From contig WQWM01000024.1 of assembly GCA_009785335.1 (NCBI GenBank), forward strand, positions 1 through 36,126: 36,126 nucleotides of DNA, given 5' to 3'. The position numbers and the translations under genes are program-made. Shown here one piece after another: positions 29,467 through 36,126 of the stretch (position 1 is the first letter of the stretch; each line of letters opens with the position of its first letter). Source of the DNA: Oscillospiraceae bacterium. Its GTDB lineage: Bacteria; Bacillota; Clostridia; Oscillospirales; Acutalibacteraceae. The notes beneath the pieces are model-generated. The model saw nothing but the letters and a program-made list of their open reading frames with translations. It had not been told where the DNA came from and did no database searches.

Positions 29467-30543
29467 TTATGATAGCGCATTGCGCAATAAAATGCTGTGA
29501 TATACCCGCCCCGTTTCGGCGATTTCAGCCTCTTGTGCAGCCTGCCATGCGCGATATTGCGTGGCAAGCTGTTGCCAATGGGCATCCAGCGCGGGTTCAC
29601 CGCGACGGTCGGTGAGTGAGGGTGCGTTGTCCATTAGCCATGGCGCAAGATAACGGGTGAGCCGCTCGGCGCCGGCTAGGTTCAAGTTCAAACCGCCGTT
29701 GAAGGTGTGGTATTGATGGTCAATGGTGTCTGTGCTGGTGATGGCGTTGAAGTAAGGCAGCCCATGCTGCTCGGCAAAATCAACGACCCAAGCATCCCAT
29801 TCGTTGTGCCAGTGAGGCAGCAGGCTGGGGGCTTTGAAGAGAATCAGCTCAATGCCGTGCTCTTGTGTAATGGCCAACATGTCATAGAGCGCATCAATGG
29901 CTTGCTGGCCAAAGCTGTAGTCCGGCAGCATGGCGGGCGGCGGAATCCAGCCGCTGGGCAGCACATCCGCACGCATCACAAAACCGTTGATGGAAACTGG
30001 GTCGCGTCGCCAAAAGAACTGCAAATCTTCGTGGTTCAGCTCCTGCCAGCGCGAGTGAAAGCGCAGCAGTGGGAACACATACGACAGCATGCTTTCTTCC
30101 GGTGTCATGGATTCGCGCACATTGCGCAGCATCGGCAGGCTCAATCGCATGCCGTCAAACACCATGCGGTTGTAGGGCTCGCCGTCGTGTGGCGGCGTGG
30201 GATACATTAACGCTTGAATGCTCAGCAGCACTGCGCGAGGCGTTTCGTGCCGCAGAGTATCTTCCAGCATCGCGCGGCTGTGCCACATCAGTTGCTGCGG
30301 GTTGCCGCGAATGAACGCTGGTATGCCGTATTCCTCCCACAGCACCACGGGCGAAATATTCGAGTATACCTCGCACGAGCCGATGATAATTAAATCATGC
30401 GCAAAATTGCTTCGATAATACTCGGCGGTAAGTGCGCCTTCGAAGGGATTGCTCATATATTTGGGCATCAGCAAGCGCTGCACTGCCCAAAAGGCTGTGC
30501 AGAAGAACACGAAAGCAAGTAGAATAGAAAGAATGCGTTTCAT
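29467..30543 (-). CDS. DltD-like SGNH-hydrolase partner of MBOAT
   Basis: 358 aa. N-terminal TM helix or uncleaved signal (about residues 5-24), then an extracytoplasmic SGNH-like domain. The nucleophile block is DLIIIGSCEVYSN and the C-terminal block is HTFNGGLNLNLAGAERLTRYLA, where typical DltD/AlgX-type proteins have an Asp-x-x-His pair. Works with the membrane acyltransferase in transferring D-amino-acid or acyl groups to a wall polymer. GGAG lies 5 bases before the ATG; 36 bases after the MBOAT stop. Similarity to true DltD is by context and motifs. Confidence 0.7.
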   Translation of the reverse strand: MKRILSILLAFVFFCTAFWAVQRLLMPKYMSNPFEGALTAEYYRSNFAHDLIIIGSCEVYSNISPVVLWEEYGIPAFIRGNPQQLMWHSRAMLEDTLRHETPRAVLLSIQALMYPTPPHDGEPYNRMVFDGMRLSLPMLRNVRESMTPEESMLSYVFPLLRFHSRWQELNHEDLQFFWRRDPVSINGFVMRADVLPSGWIPPPAMLPDYSFGQQAIDALYDMLAITQEHGIELILFKAPSLLPHWHNEWDAWVVDFAEQHGLPYFNAITSTDTIDHQYHTFNGGLNLNLAGAERLTRYLAPWLMDNAPSLTDRRGEPALDAHWQQLATQYRAWQAAQEAEIAETGRVYHSILLRNALS

Positions 30544-30579
30544 AGTTACTCCAAAGTATAATAGGCAATCGCGAAGCGG

Positions 30580-32079
30580 CTAAAACTGCATATAAAAGAA
30601 GTCTTGCATATCAAAGCCTAGACCGTACATGCCAAAGATGAAAATCACCAGCACCAGCGCAGCCCAGAATATCGCGGGCGGGCGTCGTTTTTCTTCTTTG
30701 CGGAACCACGGCACGGCAATCATCACGGCAATACCCAGTGCTGCAACAAGCCATTCAAGGGGCGCAAGACCGAACCAGACTTCGTGTTCGCCGAAGTAGC
30801 GGAAAAACGCGCCGAATTGCGGGTTGGTAATAAACGAGGCAAAATGTCTGAACGTTAGCGGCACATCAAAGTAAATGTCGAATGCGCGAATGAGCGTGAG
30901 CAGCAGGAACGTGCGAACGATCGCAAAGCAGGTGTAGACTTTTGTTTTCGTGAAGGAGAAACGCTTGTTGAAGCGTTCATATAGCGGCTTAAGTTCCTGC
31001 GAAATCATGATGACCACACCGTTGGACAAGCCCCACACGATGAAGTTCCACGCCACGCCGTGCCAAATGCCCGTGGTGAACCACGTGACTGCCGTGGCAA
31101 TGTGAATCTTGACCCGTGTGGGCCATTTTTGCATGAACTTGGCCACAGACAGCGGGTAGAACACATAATCACGAAACCATGTGCCCATGGTGATGTGCCA
31201 GCGTCGCCAGTAGTCAAAAATGTCGCGCGCACGGAATGGCGAAATGAAGTTTTCTTCCACGCGAATGCCGAAGCACATCGCAATGCCGATGGAAATATCA
31301 ATGGCACCGCTGAAGTCGGCGTAAAGATATGCACCCCACACCAGCATAGTGAAAAACGCGAACATGCCGCTGTATTCACCCGGCGTGGCACGCAGGTGGT
31401 TGATGGAAAGCAACAGCCGAAAGCCCACCACCATCACCTTGAAAAAGCCCCAGATCATGCGCTGCAGCCCGCGCCCGAACAATGCCCAGTCTATGCGTTT
31501 TTCGTTCAGCAGAGCATCGGCTACATTGTGGTAGCGGCTGATGGGGCCAATCATGGCATAGGGGAAGAATATCGTGAACAGGGCAAGCTTCAGTGGGTTG
31601 CGCTGCACCTCAATTTTGCCCCAGAACACATCAATGAGATAGCCGCAAATGCGGAACATATAGTAGGAAATGCCCACGAAGAAAATCATGCTGGGAATAA
31701 TATCAATGCGTGCGAGTGCTTCGCCGATTTTCACTGCCGCCAACAAGCTAAAGTTAAACAATAGCCCGGCAATCAGCCAGCCGCGCTGCCGCCGTTTTTG
31801 CGCAGCGTTGTAGGCCTTGCGCTCGTCGCGGGTCATGCTGTCACGGTGTTGCGCAACATGGGCTTTTTGCGCGATTTTTAGCTTGCTCATGTGCATGGCA
31901 ATGCCATAGCTCGCCGCCACAGTCACCAGCATGGCAGCCAACGCCGCCCAGCCCGCCAGGGCATAAAACCCCAGGCTGGCCAGCAGCAACAGCGGCCATT
32001 GTGCGCGCTTCGGCAACGTGTAATACAACACAAACAGCACACACAAACCGCCCAAAAACCACGGCGAGATAAACGTCAT
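30580..32079 (-). CDS. MBOAT acyltransferase, DltB-like
   Basis: 499 aa from the ATG at 32079 (GAGGAG 5 bases upstream; the frame also opens at a TTG one codon earlier). Multi-pass membrane protein with about 11 hydrophobic segments. Active-site His340 in TGIWHGVAWNF and the second conserved block DYWRRWHITMGTWFRDYVFYPL (His295) are clear. It moves an activated acyl or D-aminoacyl group from the carrier protein across the membrane. A charged cytoplasmic loop (residues 66-100) is longer than usual. It is separated from the DltC-like gene by two facing repeat elements. Confidence 0.88.
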   Translation of the reverse strand: MTFISPWFLGGLCVLFVLYYTLPKRAQWPLLLLASLGFYALAGWAALAAMLVTVAASYGIAMHMSKLKIAQKAHVAQHRDSMTRDERKAYNAAQKRRQRGWLIAGLLFNFSLLAAVKIGEALARIDIIPSMIFFVGISYYMFRICGYLIDVFWGKIEVQRNPLKLALFTIFFPYAMIGPISRYHNVADALLNEKRIDWALFGRGLQRMIWGFFKVMVVGFRLLLSINHLRATPGEYSGMFAFFTMLVWGAYLYADFSGAIDISIGIAMCFGIRVEENFISPFRARDIFDYWRRWHITMGTWFRDYVFYPLSVAKFMQKWPTRVKIHIATAVTWFTTGIWHGVAWNFIVWGLSNGVVIMISQELKPLYERFNKRFSFTKTKVYTCFAIVRTFLLLTLIRAFDIYFDVPLTFRHFASFITNPQFGAFFRYFGEHEVWFGLAPLEWLVAALGIAVMIAVPWFRKEEKRRPPAIFWAALVLVIFIFGMYGLGFDMQDFFYMQF

Positions 32080-32095
32080 CAAGGCTCCTCTTTTA

Positions 32096-32145
32096 CCGCT
32101 TTTTTGAAAAAAAGCGGCGCAAAAAACTTTTGCCCGCTTCGCGGG
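32096..32145 (+). repeat. T-run/A-run hairpin element, copy d
   Basis: Palindrome with arms CCGC-T6/A7-GCGG (32096-32117), then CGCAAAAAACTTTTG, then CCCGCTTCGCGGG (32133-32145). It faces copy e and lies just upstream of the MBOAT ribosome site. Confidence 0.8.
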
Positions 32146-32161
32146 AGCTGTTCAAAAGTCA

Positions 32162-32211
32162 TCGCCGAAGGCGACTAAAGTTTTTTGGTTACTTTTTTTC
32201 AAAAAAGTAAC
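32162..32211 (-). repeat. T-run/A-run hairpin element, copy e
   Basis: TCGCCGAAGGCGA (32162-32174), then CTAAAGTTTTTTG, then a 24-base palindrome with arms GTTAC-T7/A6-GTAAC (32188-32211). It begins 6 bases after the stop of the DltC-like gene. Confidence 0.8.
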
Positions 32212-32217
32212 AAGAAT

Positions 32218-32448
32218 TTATTCGTCTTCCAAGCGCTCAATCAATGCCCAAATGGCGGCAGCGGAGTAAAAATGCTCGGGGTCGCCCATCACGCTGGGCG
32301 GGAATTCGATGTCGAAGCGTTGCTCAATTTCGGTGATGAGCTCAACCATTTCGAGGGATTGAATCAGCGGACCGTCGGTGCGGGCATCGTAGGTGGCGAA
32401 GTCCACATCGGGGTAGAGCTCGTTGAGCAATTCCAGTAATTTATCCAT
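32218..32448 (-). CDS. Acyl/D-aminoacyl carrier protein, DltC-like
   Basis: 76 aa, acidic four-helix carrier. The phosphopantetheine attachment site is the Ser in DGPLIQSLEMVEL (about residue 31); the residue before it is Gln where most carriers have Asp (D-S-L/M/F). The 8-base overlap with the DltA-like gene indicates coupled translation. It would hold the thioester-bound amino acid made by the DltA-like enzyme and pass it to the MBOAT protein. Confidence 0.82.
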   Translation of the reverse strand: MDKLLELLNELYPDVDFATYDARTDGPLIQSLEMVELITEIEQRFDIEFPPSVMGDPEHFYSAAAIWALIERLEDE

Positions 32449-33946
32449 GAATATAGTTCTCCTTCAGGCCATTACGGTCAATTTTTCCGTTGGGGGTCAG
32501 TGGCATGTGGTCAAGTGCATGCATGATATTAGGCAGCATATAGGGCGGCAGTTTTGTGCCGAGTTCTGCCTGCAAATCTGCGCGGGCAAGCGTGCTGACT
32601 GTGCATAGGATCAGCTTTTTCTTGGCTTCATCAAACAGGCAGCACGCCGCTGAAACACCGTCAATGGTCAATGCAGCAGATTCAATCTCGCCAAGCTCGA
32701 TGCGATATCCGGCGCGTTTAATCTGATGGTCACGCCGCGAAATAAACAGCAGATTGCCTGCATCATCATATTCACCCAGATCACCGGTGCGATACACCGG
32801 CTCGGCATATCGGCTGTGCAATGGGTTTTGCACGAAAGCCTGTGCACTGCGCTCGGGATCAGCATAGTAGCCCAGTGTTACACAGGTGCCGCGAATGCAG
32901 ATTTCGCCTGCTTGCCCAAGTTGCGTGATGCGCTGGTCATCGTCGTCCAGCAGGAACATGTCCGTGTTGCGGAACGGACGACCGATTGGCACGCGCGGCG
33001 CATCAAAGTTTGCGGGCAACTCATAGTAACAACTCATGCCGGTGCACTCCGTTGGGCCATACAAGTTGATGAACCGTGCCTGTGGGCAAGCGGTTCGCCA
33101 AGCTTGCAGCTGCTTTTGCGGGAAGACCTCGCTGCCGAAGGCAACGGTGTGCAGGTGCTGCGGCACAAGCTCATTGAGCACACGCAACGCGGCAATCATC
33201 GTGAAGGCCGAGGCCACCCAGCACACGGTGTTGATGCGTTTTTCGTTTAAATAAGCGATAAGCTTCATGGGGAAGCTGAAGTAGCTTTTGGGGATAAACC
33301 AAGTTTGCGCGCCGAACTTCAGCGTGGGGAACAGCTCTTTCAGGCAGGCGTCAACATAGAGCGGGGCTTGGTTGCCGAAGATGGTGTTTTCGCTCACCTG
33401 CAATACATCACTGAGCGTTTCGATGTAGTCAATCACACTGCGGTGGCAAGCAACAACGCCCTTCGGCTTGCCCGTTGAACCCGAGGTAAACACGACATAG
33501 ATGGGGTCGGTGTCAATTTGCCGCAACGCAATTTCGTGCAGCGCAATCTCATTCACGGGTGTAGTGATGAGTTCATTGTAGTGCAACGCCGTGCCTTCAA
33601 ACGTAGGCAGTTTATCTTGCGTGGTGTCGTCGCAAATCACAACACTGGGCTTGAGTGTGTCAAAAATCAGCTCAATGCGATGACGCGGCATTTCTTCATC
33701 AAGCGGCACATAAAAACAGCCCGCACGCACCACGCCGAAAAACGCGCTGACCGCGCAGGGCCCTTTTTGCATGAAGACCACCACAGGCTCGTTCGAATAG
33801 CCTGCATTGGCAAGTGCGGAGCCAACCGCACGTGAGCGCAGGTCTAAGTCAGCAAAAGTCAGCTGGCATTGGTCATCGCAAAAGGCCGCCTTGTTGGGTA
33901 ACCGCGCGGCAATTTCATCAAGATAGCTTAAAACGTTGATTCGCAT
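32441..33946 (-). CDS. Amino-acid adenylating enzyme, DltA-like
   Basis: 501 aa, ANL superfamily adenylation domain. Core motifs: YVVFTSGSTGKPKG (150-163), NLYGPTECT (294-302), YRTGDLG, RDHQIKRAGYRIELGEIE and the C-terminal catalytic Lys in PNGKIDR. Asp199 in PLYVDACL fits the amino-group-binding Asp of DltA. In the strand AFGSEVFP, Gly271 stands where DltA enzymes as I recall them read FCGEVLP with a chirality-selecting Cys. It charges the adjacent carrier protein with an amino acid using ATP. Weak ribosome site. First of the dltA-C-B-D-like order. Confidence 0.82.
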   Translation of the reverse strand: MRINVLSYLDEIAARLPNKAAFCDDQCQLTFADLDLRSRAVGSALANAGYSNEPVVVFMQKGPCAVSAFFGVVRAGCFYVPLDEEMPRHRIELIFDTLKPSVVICDDTTQDKLPTFEGTALHYNELITTPVNEIALHEIALRQIDTDPIYVVFTSGSTGKPKGVVACHRSVIDYIETLSDVLQVSENTIFGNQAPLYVDACLKELFPTLKFGAQTWFIPKSYFSFPMKLIAYLNEKRINTVCWVASAFTMIAALRVLNELVPQHLHTVAFGSEVFPQKQLQAWRTACPQARFINLYGPTECTGMSCYYELPANFDAPRVPIGRPFRNTDMFLLDDDDQRITQLGQAGEICIRGTCVTLGYYADPERSAQAFVQNPLHSRYAEPVYRTGDLGEYDDAGNLLFISRRDHQIKRAGYRIELGEIESAALTIDGVSAACCLFDEAKKKLILCTVSTLARADLQAELGTKLPPYMLPNIMHALDHMPLTPNGKIDRNGLKENYIHG

Positions 33947-33965
33947 CCTTAGCCGTACTTTCTAG

Positions 33966-33979
33966 GTGCAAGATTGCAC
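33966..33979. promoter_or_regulatory. 14-bp palindrome upstream of the DltA-like gene
   Basis: GTGCAA-GA-TTGCAC, perfect 6-bp arms, 20 bases before the ATG. It could be an operator or a small RNA hairpin; nothing else supports a role. Confidence 0.35.
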
Positions 33980-34001
33980 TACATGTCTCGGAATGAAGTA
34001 T

Positions 34002-34781
34002 TCAGCGCATCAAACGCAGAAGTTCCTTTGCAAGAATTTGCATGGGATCGGTGTAGAACTCACCGGGTTCGGCGAGCAACGATAGCTCCGTGCAGCCAAG
34101 AATCACGGTTTGTGCGCCGCGTTGCAGCAATGGCTGTGCGAGCCGTGATAATGAACCCCCCTGTCGCTGTGCGACATCCCCCCTAGAGGGGGGACCTTGG
34201 CAAAGAGGCAACTTTAAATTGTCGCCAGAGGCCCCCCTGCAGGGGGGCGGCGACGTCACCGACGTCGCGGGGGGATCTACTTCTGCGCCCAATTTCACGG
34301 CATTAATCACATCCATCACGGCATGAGTATTATCAGGTAAAAAAACCTCAATACCCTGTGCTTGCAATGCCCGCACAAACGCGCCAGAATGATAGCTCCC
34401 CAATGTGCAAAGCAAACCTGCGCAGGTGATGCCGTTTGCAGCCAAGTGCTGTGCAGTAAGCGCAAGCATGTTCAGCAGGGGAATATCAACGGCAGCCTGC
34501 AATTCGTCATAAAAATGGTGTGCCGTGGCGCAGGGCATCGCCAGCACATGTGCGCCTGCGGCTTGCAATGTTTGCAGGCCGCCAATCAACGCGGGCAGGG
34601 GCGAAACATCGCTGTTGCCCAGCAAAAAGGCGGTGCGATCGGGCACGCTGGCTTTGCTATATAAAATCACGTCGGGGTGGTCTTGGTCGCAGGTAACCTG
34701 CCGCATGCGAATGAGCATGTCGTATAGTCTGCTGCTGGCTGCTGGCCCCAGACCGCCCAGAATCCCTATCGTTTTCATCAT
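34002..34781 (-). CDS. Aspartate/glutamate racemase family protein with in-frame MITE insertion
   Basis: 259 aa. Starts MKTIGILGGLGPAASSRLY. Catalytic cysteines are Cys84 (MPCATAHHF) and Cys230 (LGCTELSLL), so both racemase acid/base residues remain. Between VKLGAEV (to about residue 168) and SRLAQPLLQRGA (from about 211) lie 41 extra residues rich in Pro, Gly and Arg, encoded exactly by a 123-bp palindromic element (34154-34276). Without it the protein would be 218 aa, close to family size. The insertion is in a loop before the last beta-alpha unit, so activity may survive. The ATG overlaps the transglutaminase stop as ATGA; GGGGGTAG lies upstream. Could make D-Asp or D-Glu. Confidence 0.85.
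   Translation of the reverse strand: MMKTIGILGGLGPAASSRLYDMLIRMRQVTCDQDHPDVILYSKASVPDRTAFLLGNSDVSPLPALIGGLQTLQAAGAHVLAMPCATAHHFYDELQAAVDIPLLNMLALTAQHLAANGITCAGLLCTLGSYHSGAFVRALQAQGIEVFLPDNTHAVMDVINAVKLGAEVDPPATSVTSPPPCRGASGDNLKLPLCQGPPSRGDVAQRQGGSLSRLAQPLLQRGAQTVILGCTELSLLAEPGEFYTDPMQILAKELLRLMR
34154..34276. repeat. MITE-like element, copy 2 (123 bp), inside the racemase gene
   Basis: Ends AACCCCCC…GGGGGGAT. Same order of hairpins as copy 1 (26073-26197) in reverse orientation: TGTCGC/GCGACA, a C6-TAGA-G6 palindrome, a variable centre, a C6-TGCA-G6-type palindrome and GACGTC-containing arms. Length divisible by three, with no stop in the racemase frame. Confidence 0.88.
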
Positions 34782-35803
34782 TGTATCACTACCCCCTCGG
34801 GCAGCGTTGCCGAGTCAAAGCTAAAAAATCCGCGGCGTTGGGTGTTGTTGAAATGTTGCGCTTGCGCTTGCGTAAACATGAAGCCTCCGTTGGGCAGGTC
34901 GCGTTCGTTGGGCGTGGAATCAAAGTGATGCCAGCCGTTGCCCACGTTAACCAACAGCCACGCATGGCGGGCGGTGTCGATGGGGTAACGTCGCAGGCTA
35001 ACGAACTCGATGCCCACTTGCTCCAGCATAAAGCGTGAAACAGCATAAAACACATAACAATCCCCGCGGCGGCGTGTCATGCCCTGCACCACGGATTCAA
35101 GCACATCGCCGTGTGTACCGCCTACGGCATATTGAATGTTCCAGCGTGTCCAGTCAAAGATCGCGCGAGCCTTTTCTGCTTGGGTCATGCCGGGACGAAT
35201 GTGTTGGTCTAAAATTGGCTGAACGAGCGCCAGGGCCTGTTCTTCTGAGGACGCGCTGACAACCACTCGGCTGGTGGCGCGGCTTTCCTGCCCCAGAGGA
35301 GTGCGTGCGATAAACACCACTTCATAGATGCCGGGCGTGCTCGTGTCCACAGCAGAACTGTCTACTTCAAACGTAGCTTGTCCGCTGCTGTGATATACCG
35401 TGATGCCTGTGCGAAATGCTACGGTGCTGCCGCGCCCCACGTGAATTTCATCGCGGATGCCGGAAAACACCGGCGGCACGCCGTCTTCCACAATGCGTAG
35501 CACGCTGACGATGGTTTGGGTTTCGCCTTGTTCATTGGTCAGCAAAATGAACACGTTTTGCTCTTGGCTATATAGCGACATGTCGGGTTGCTGTGCAAAC
35601 GTGGGAACAAAACGGTTGCGGGCGGTGTTCTCGTTTTGCGCGATGAATTGCCAAGGCGAAAGTTCTGCTCCAGCGTAAGCTTCAACCAGCAGCGAGTTCG
35701 CCCAGGGCGGCGGGGCGGCTGGAACGACGGGCTGCAAATTGCGCACGAACAGCGCGGCCAACGCAAGCAAAAGCCCGGCCAACAGGCCGAGGAATATCAG
35801 CAA
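34778..35803 (-). CDS. Membrane-anchored transglutaminase-like domain protein
   Basis: About 341 aa. N-terminal TM helix (residues 3-20), an extracytoplasmic beta-sandwich region (about 85-185, Ig-like, with PPVFSGIRDE and PGIYEVVFIA) and a transglutaminase-like core (about 200-320). The core has RRGDCYVFYAVSRFML (catalytic Cys), DTARHAWLLVNVG (His) and HFDSTPNER (Asp). The frame opens at a TTG (35803) with no ribosome site. A promoter at 35857-35885 and an AAGGA near 35840 suggest that the true start is about 10-12 codons upstream in the same frame, perhaps at a CTG, because no ATG or GTG is available there. Confidence 0.75.
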   Translation of the reverse strand: MLIFLGLLAGLLLALAALFVRNLQPVVPAAPPPWANSLLVEAYAGAELSPWQFIAQNENTARNRFVPTFAQQPDMSLYSQEQNVFILLTNEQGETQTIVSVLRIVEDGVPPVFSGIRDEIHVGRGSTVAFRTGITVYHSSGQATFEVDSSAVDTSTPGIYEVVFIARTPLGQESRATSRVVVSASSEEQALALVQPILDQHIRPGMTQAEKARAIFDWTRWNIQYAVGGTHGDVLESVVQGMTRRRGDCYVFYAVSRFMLEQVGIEFVSLRRYPIDTARHAWLLVNVGNGWHHFDSTPNERDLPNGGFMFTQAQAQHFNNTQRRGFFSFDSATLPEGVVIQ

Positions 35804-35856
35804 AATAAATTTAGTCTTGCGGCGCTTCAGGCTTAATCACATCCTTATCCATATTA

Positions 35857-35885
35857 AGTATACCCTAATTCGACGAATTTGTCAA
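35857..35885 (-). promoter_or_regulatory. Sigma-A promoter of the transglutaminase/racemase/Dlt-like operon
   Basis: Minus strand -35 TTGACA (35880-35885), 17-bp spacer, -10 TATACT (35857-35862). No other clear promoter is visible down to 28891. Confidence 0.85.
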
Positions 35886-36126
35886 GCAACTTTCGGTTGC
35901 GAGCGGATTTTTAGCGGTGTGCGCGGAAATCTTGCGTTCGTGTTTTTTCGTCGAATTGCACAAACTTGAAAAATCGAACAAAAAACACTTGACAAATGGG
36001 GGGGGGGGGGGGGTGAAGTTTTAAATTTTCATACAAAGACAGGGGGCTCCAGTACAAACACAAAAACATTAATACCCCGTCCCCCTTACCGGTCTCCTCA
36101 CTTGCCCCGTTCGTCGCCTCACAGGC
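35886..36126. other. Non-coding contig edge with poly-G run
   Basis: No supported gene. A TTGACA-like hexamer at about 35990 is followed by a run of about 15 G (36000-36013), and the last 110 bases are low-complexity sequence without ORFs. Probably an assembly edge. Confidence 0.6.

Noticed and set aside
36000..36013. Poly-G run as a G-quadruplex or phase-variation tract
   Set aside because: Similar runs occur at both window ends beside low-complexity sequence, which fits assembly or read-end artefacts better.

Overview
The window looks like a chromosomal contig from a Gram-positive, low-to-medium GC member of the Bacillota, most likely class Clostridia (an Oscillospirales/Ruminococcaceae-type gut organism). 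This is inferred from strong AGGAGG-type ribosome sites, consensus sigma-A promoters with exact 17-bp spacers, a Dlt-like operon, a TagB/TagF-type transferase, an M15 VanY-like peptidase, a DUF5711 protein and CCA-encoding tRNA genes. I cannot name a genus. Both ends carry long G runs and low-complexity sequence typical of contig edges. I see no rRNA, CRISPR array, prophage or complete insertion sequence.

Layout. 1-1500: a GyrI-like effector-binding protein, a 48-aa gene and a C1q/BclA-like protein. 1632-6502: a tight run of plus-strand genes from one promoter: two tandem paralogous 4-TM proteins, a membrane-anchored unknown, an SDR dehydrogenase, an unknown, a small antitoxin-like protein and three P-loop kinase-like proteins with nested overlaps. 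6532-8703: yebC and a GH5 glycosidase. 8855-11908 (minus): membrane M28 peptidase, tadA and an AGCS amino-acid symporter. 11924-17031: VanY-like peptidase, sugar-phosphate transferase, a HepT/MntA toxin-antitoxin pair coupled to prfB, a membrane protein and a Na/Pi symporter. 17217-17467: divergent tRNA-fMet and tRNA-Ala. 17729-21365: CAP lipoprotein, hemolysin III-like protein, Nudix hydrolase, XRE regulator and truA. 21513-24571: an island of very small hydrophobic proteins. 24826-28766: teichoic-acid-type transferase, DUF559 nuclease-like gene, GT2 glycosyltransferase and ychF. 28891-35885 (minus): transglutaminase, Asp/Glu racemase, DltA-, DltC-, DltB- and DltD-like proteins and a lipoprotein.

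What stands out. (1) The 21.5-24.6 kb island holds three copies (two direct, one inverted) of a two-gene cassette of about 60-aa membrane proteins, each behind a nearly identical promoter. (2) Between the copies lies a candidate type I toxin-antitoxin locus: a 23-aa hydrophobic peptide with its ribosome site buried in a GAAA-capped hairpin, and a consensus antisense promoter facing it. (3) A 123-125 bp MITE-like element occurs twice. One copy lies in frame inside the racemase gene, adding 41 codons. The other sits with a DUF559 gene between two glycosyltransferase genes, flanked by a 17-bp direct repeat that duplicates the downstream gene's ribosome site. (4) T-run/A-run hairpin elements with covarying stem ends sit at gene 3' ends. 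(5) A heptamer TAAGCAY array, four units long in both copies, overlaps gene stop codons.

How the genes work together. Much of the window is cell-envelope biology: polymer transfer, lipid-linked sugars, MBOAT acyl transfer, VanY peptidase and lipoproteins. The Dlt-like operon begins with a transglutaminase and an Asp/Glu racemase, which raises the possibility that the esterified D-amino acid is not D-alanine. All functions are inferred from motifs read by eye; no database search was run.
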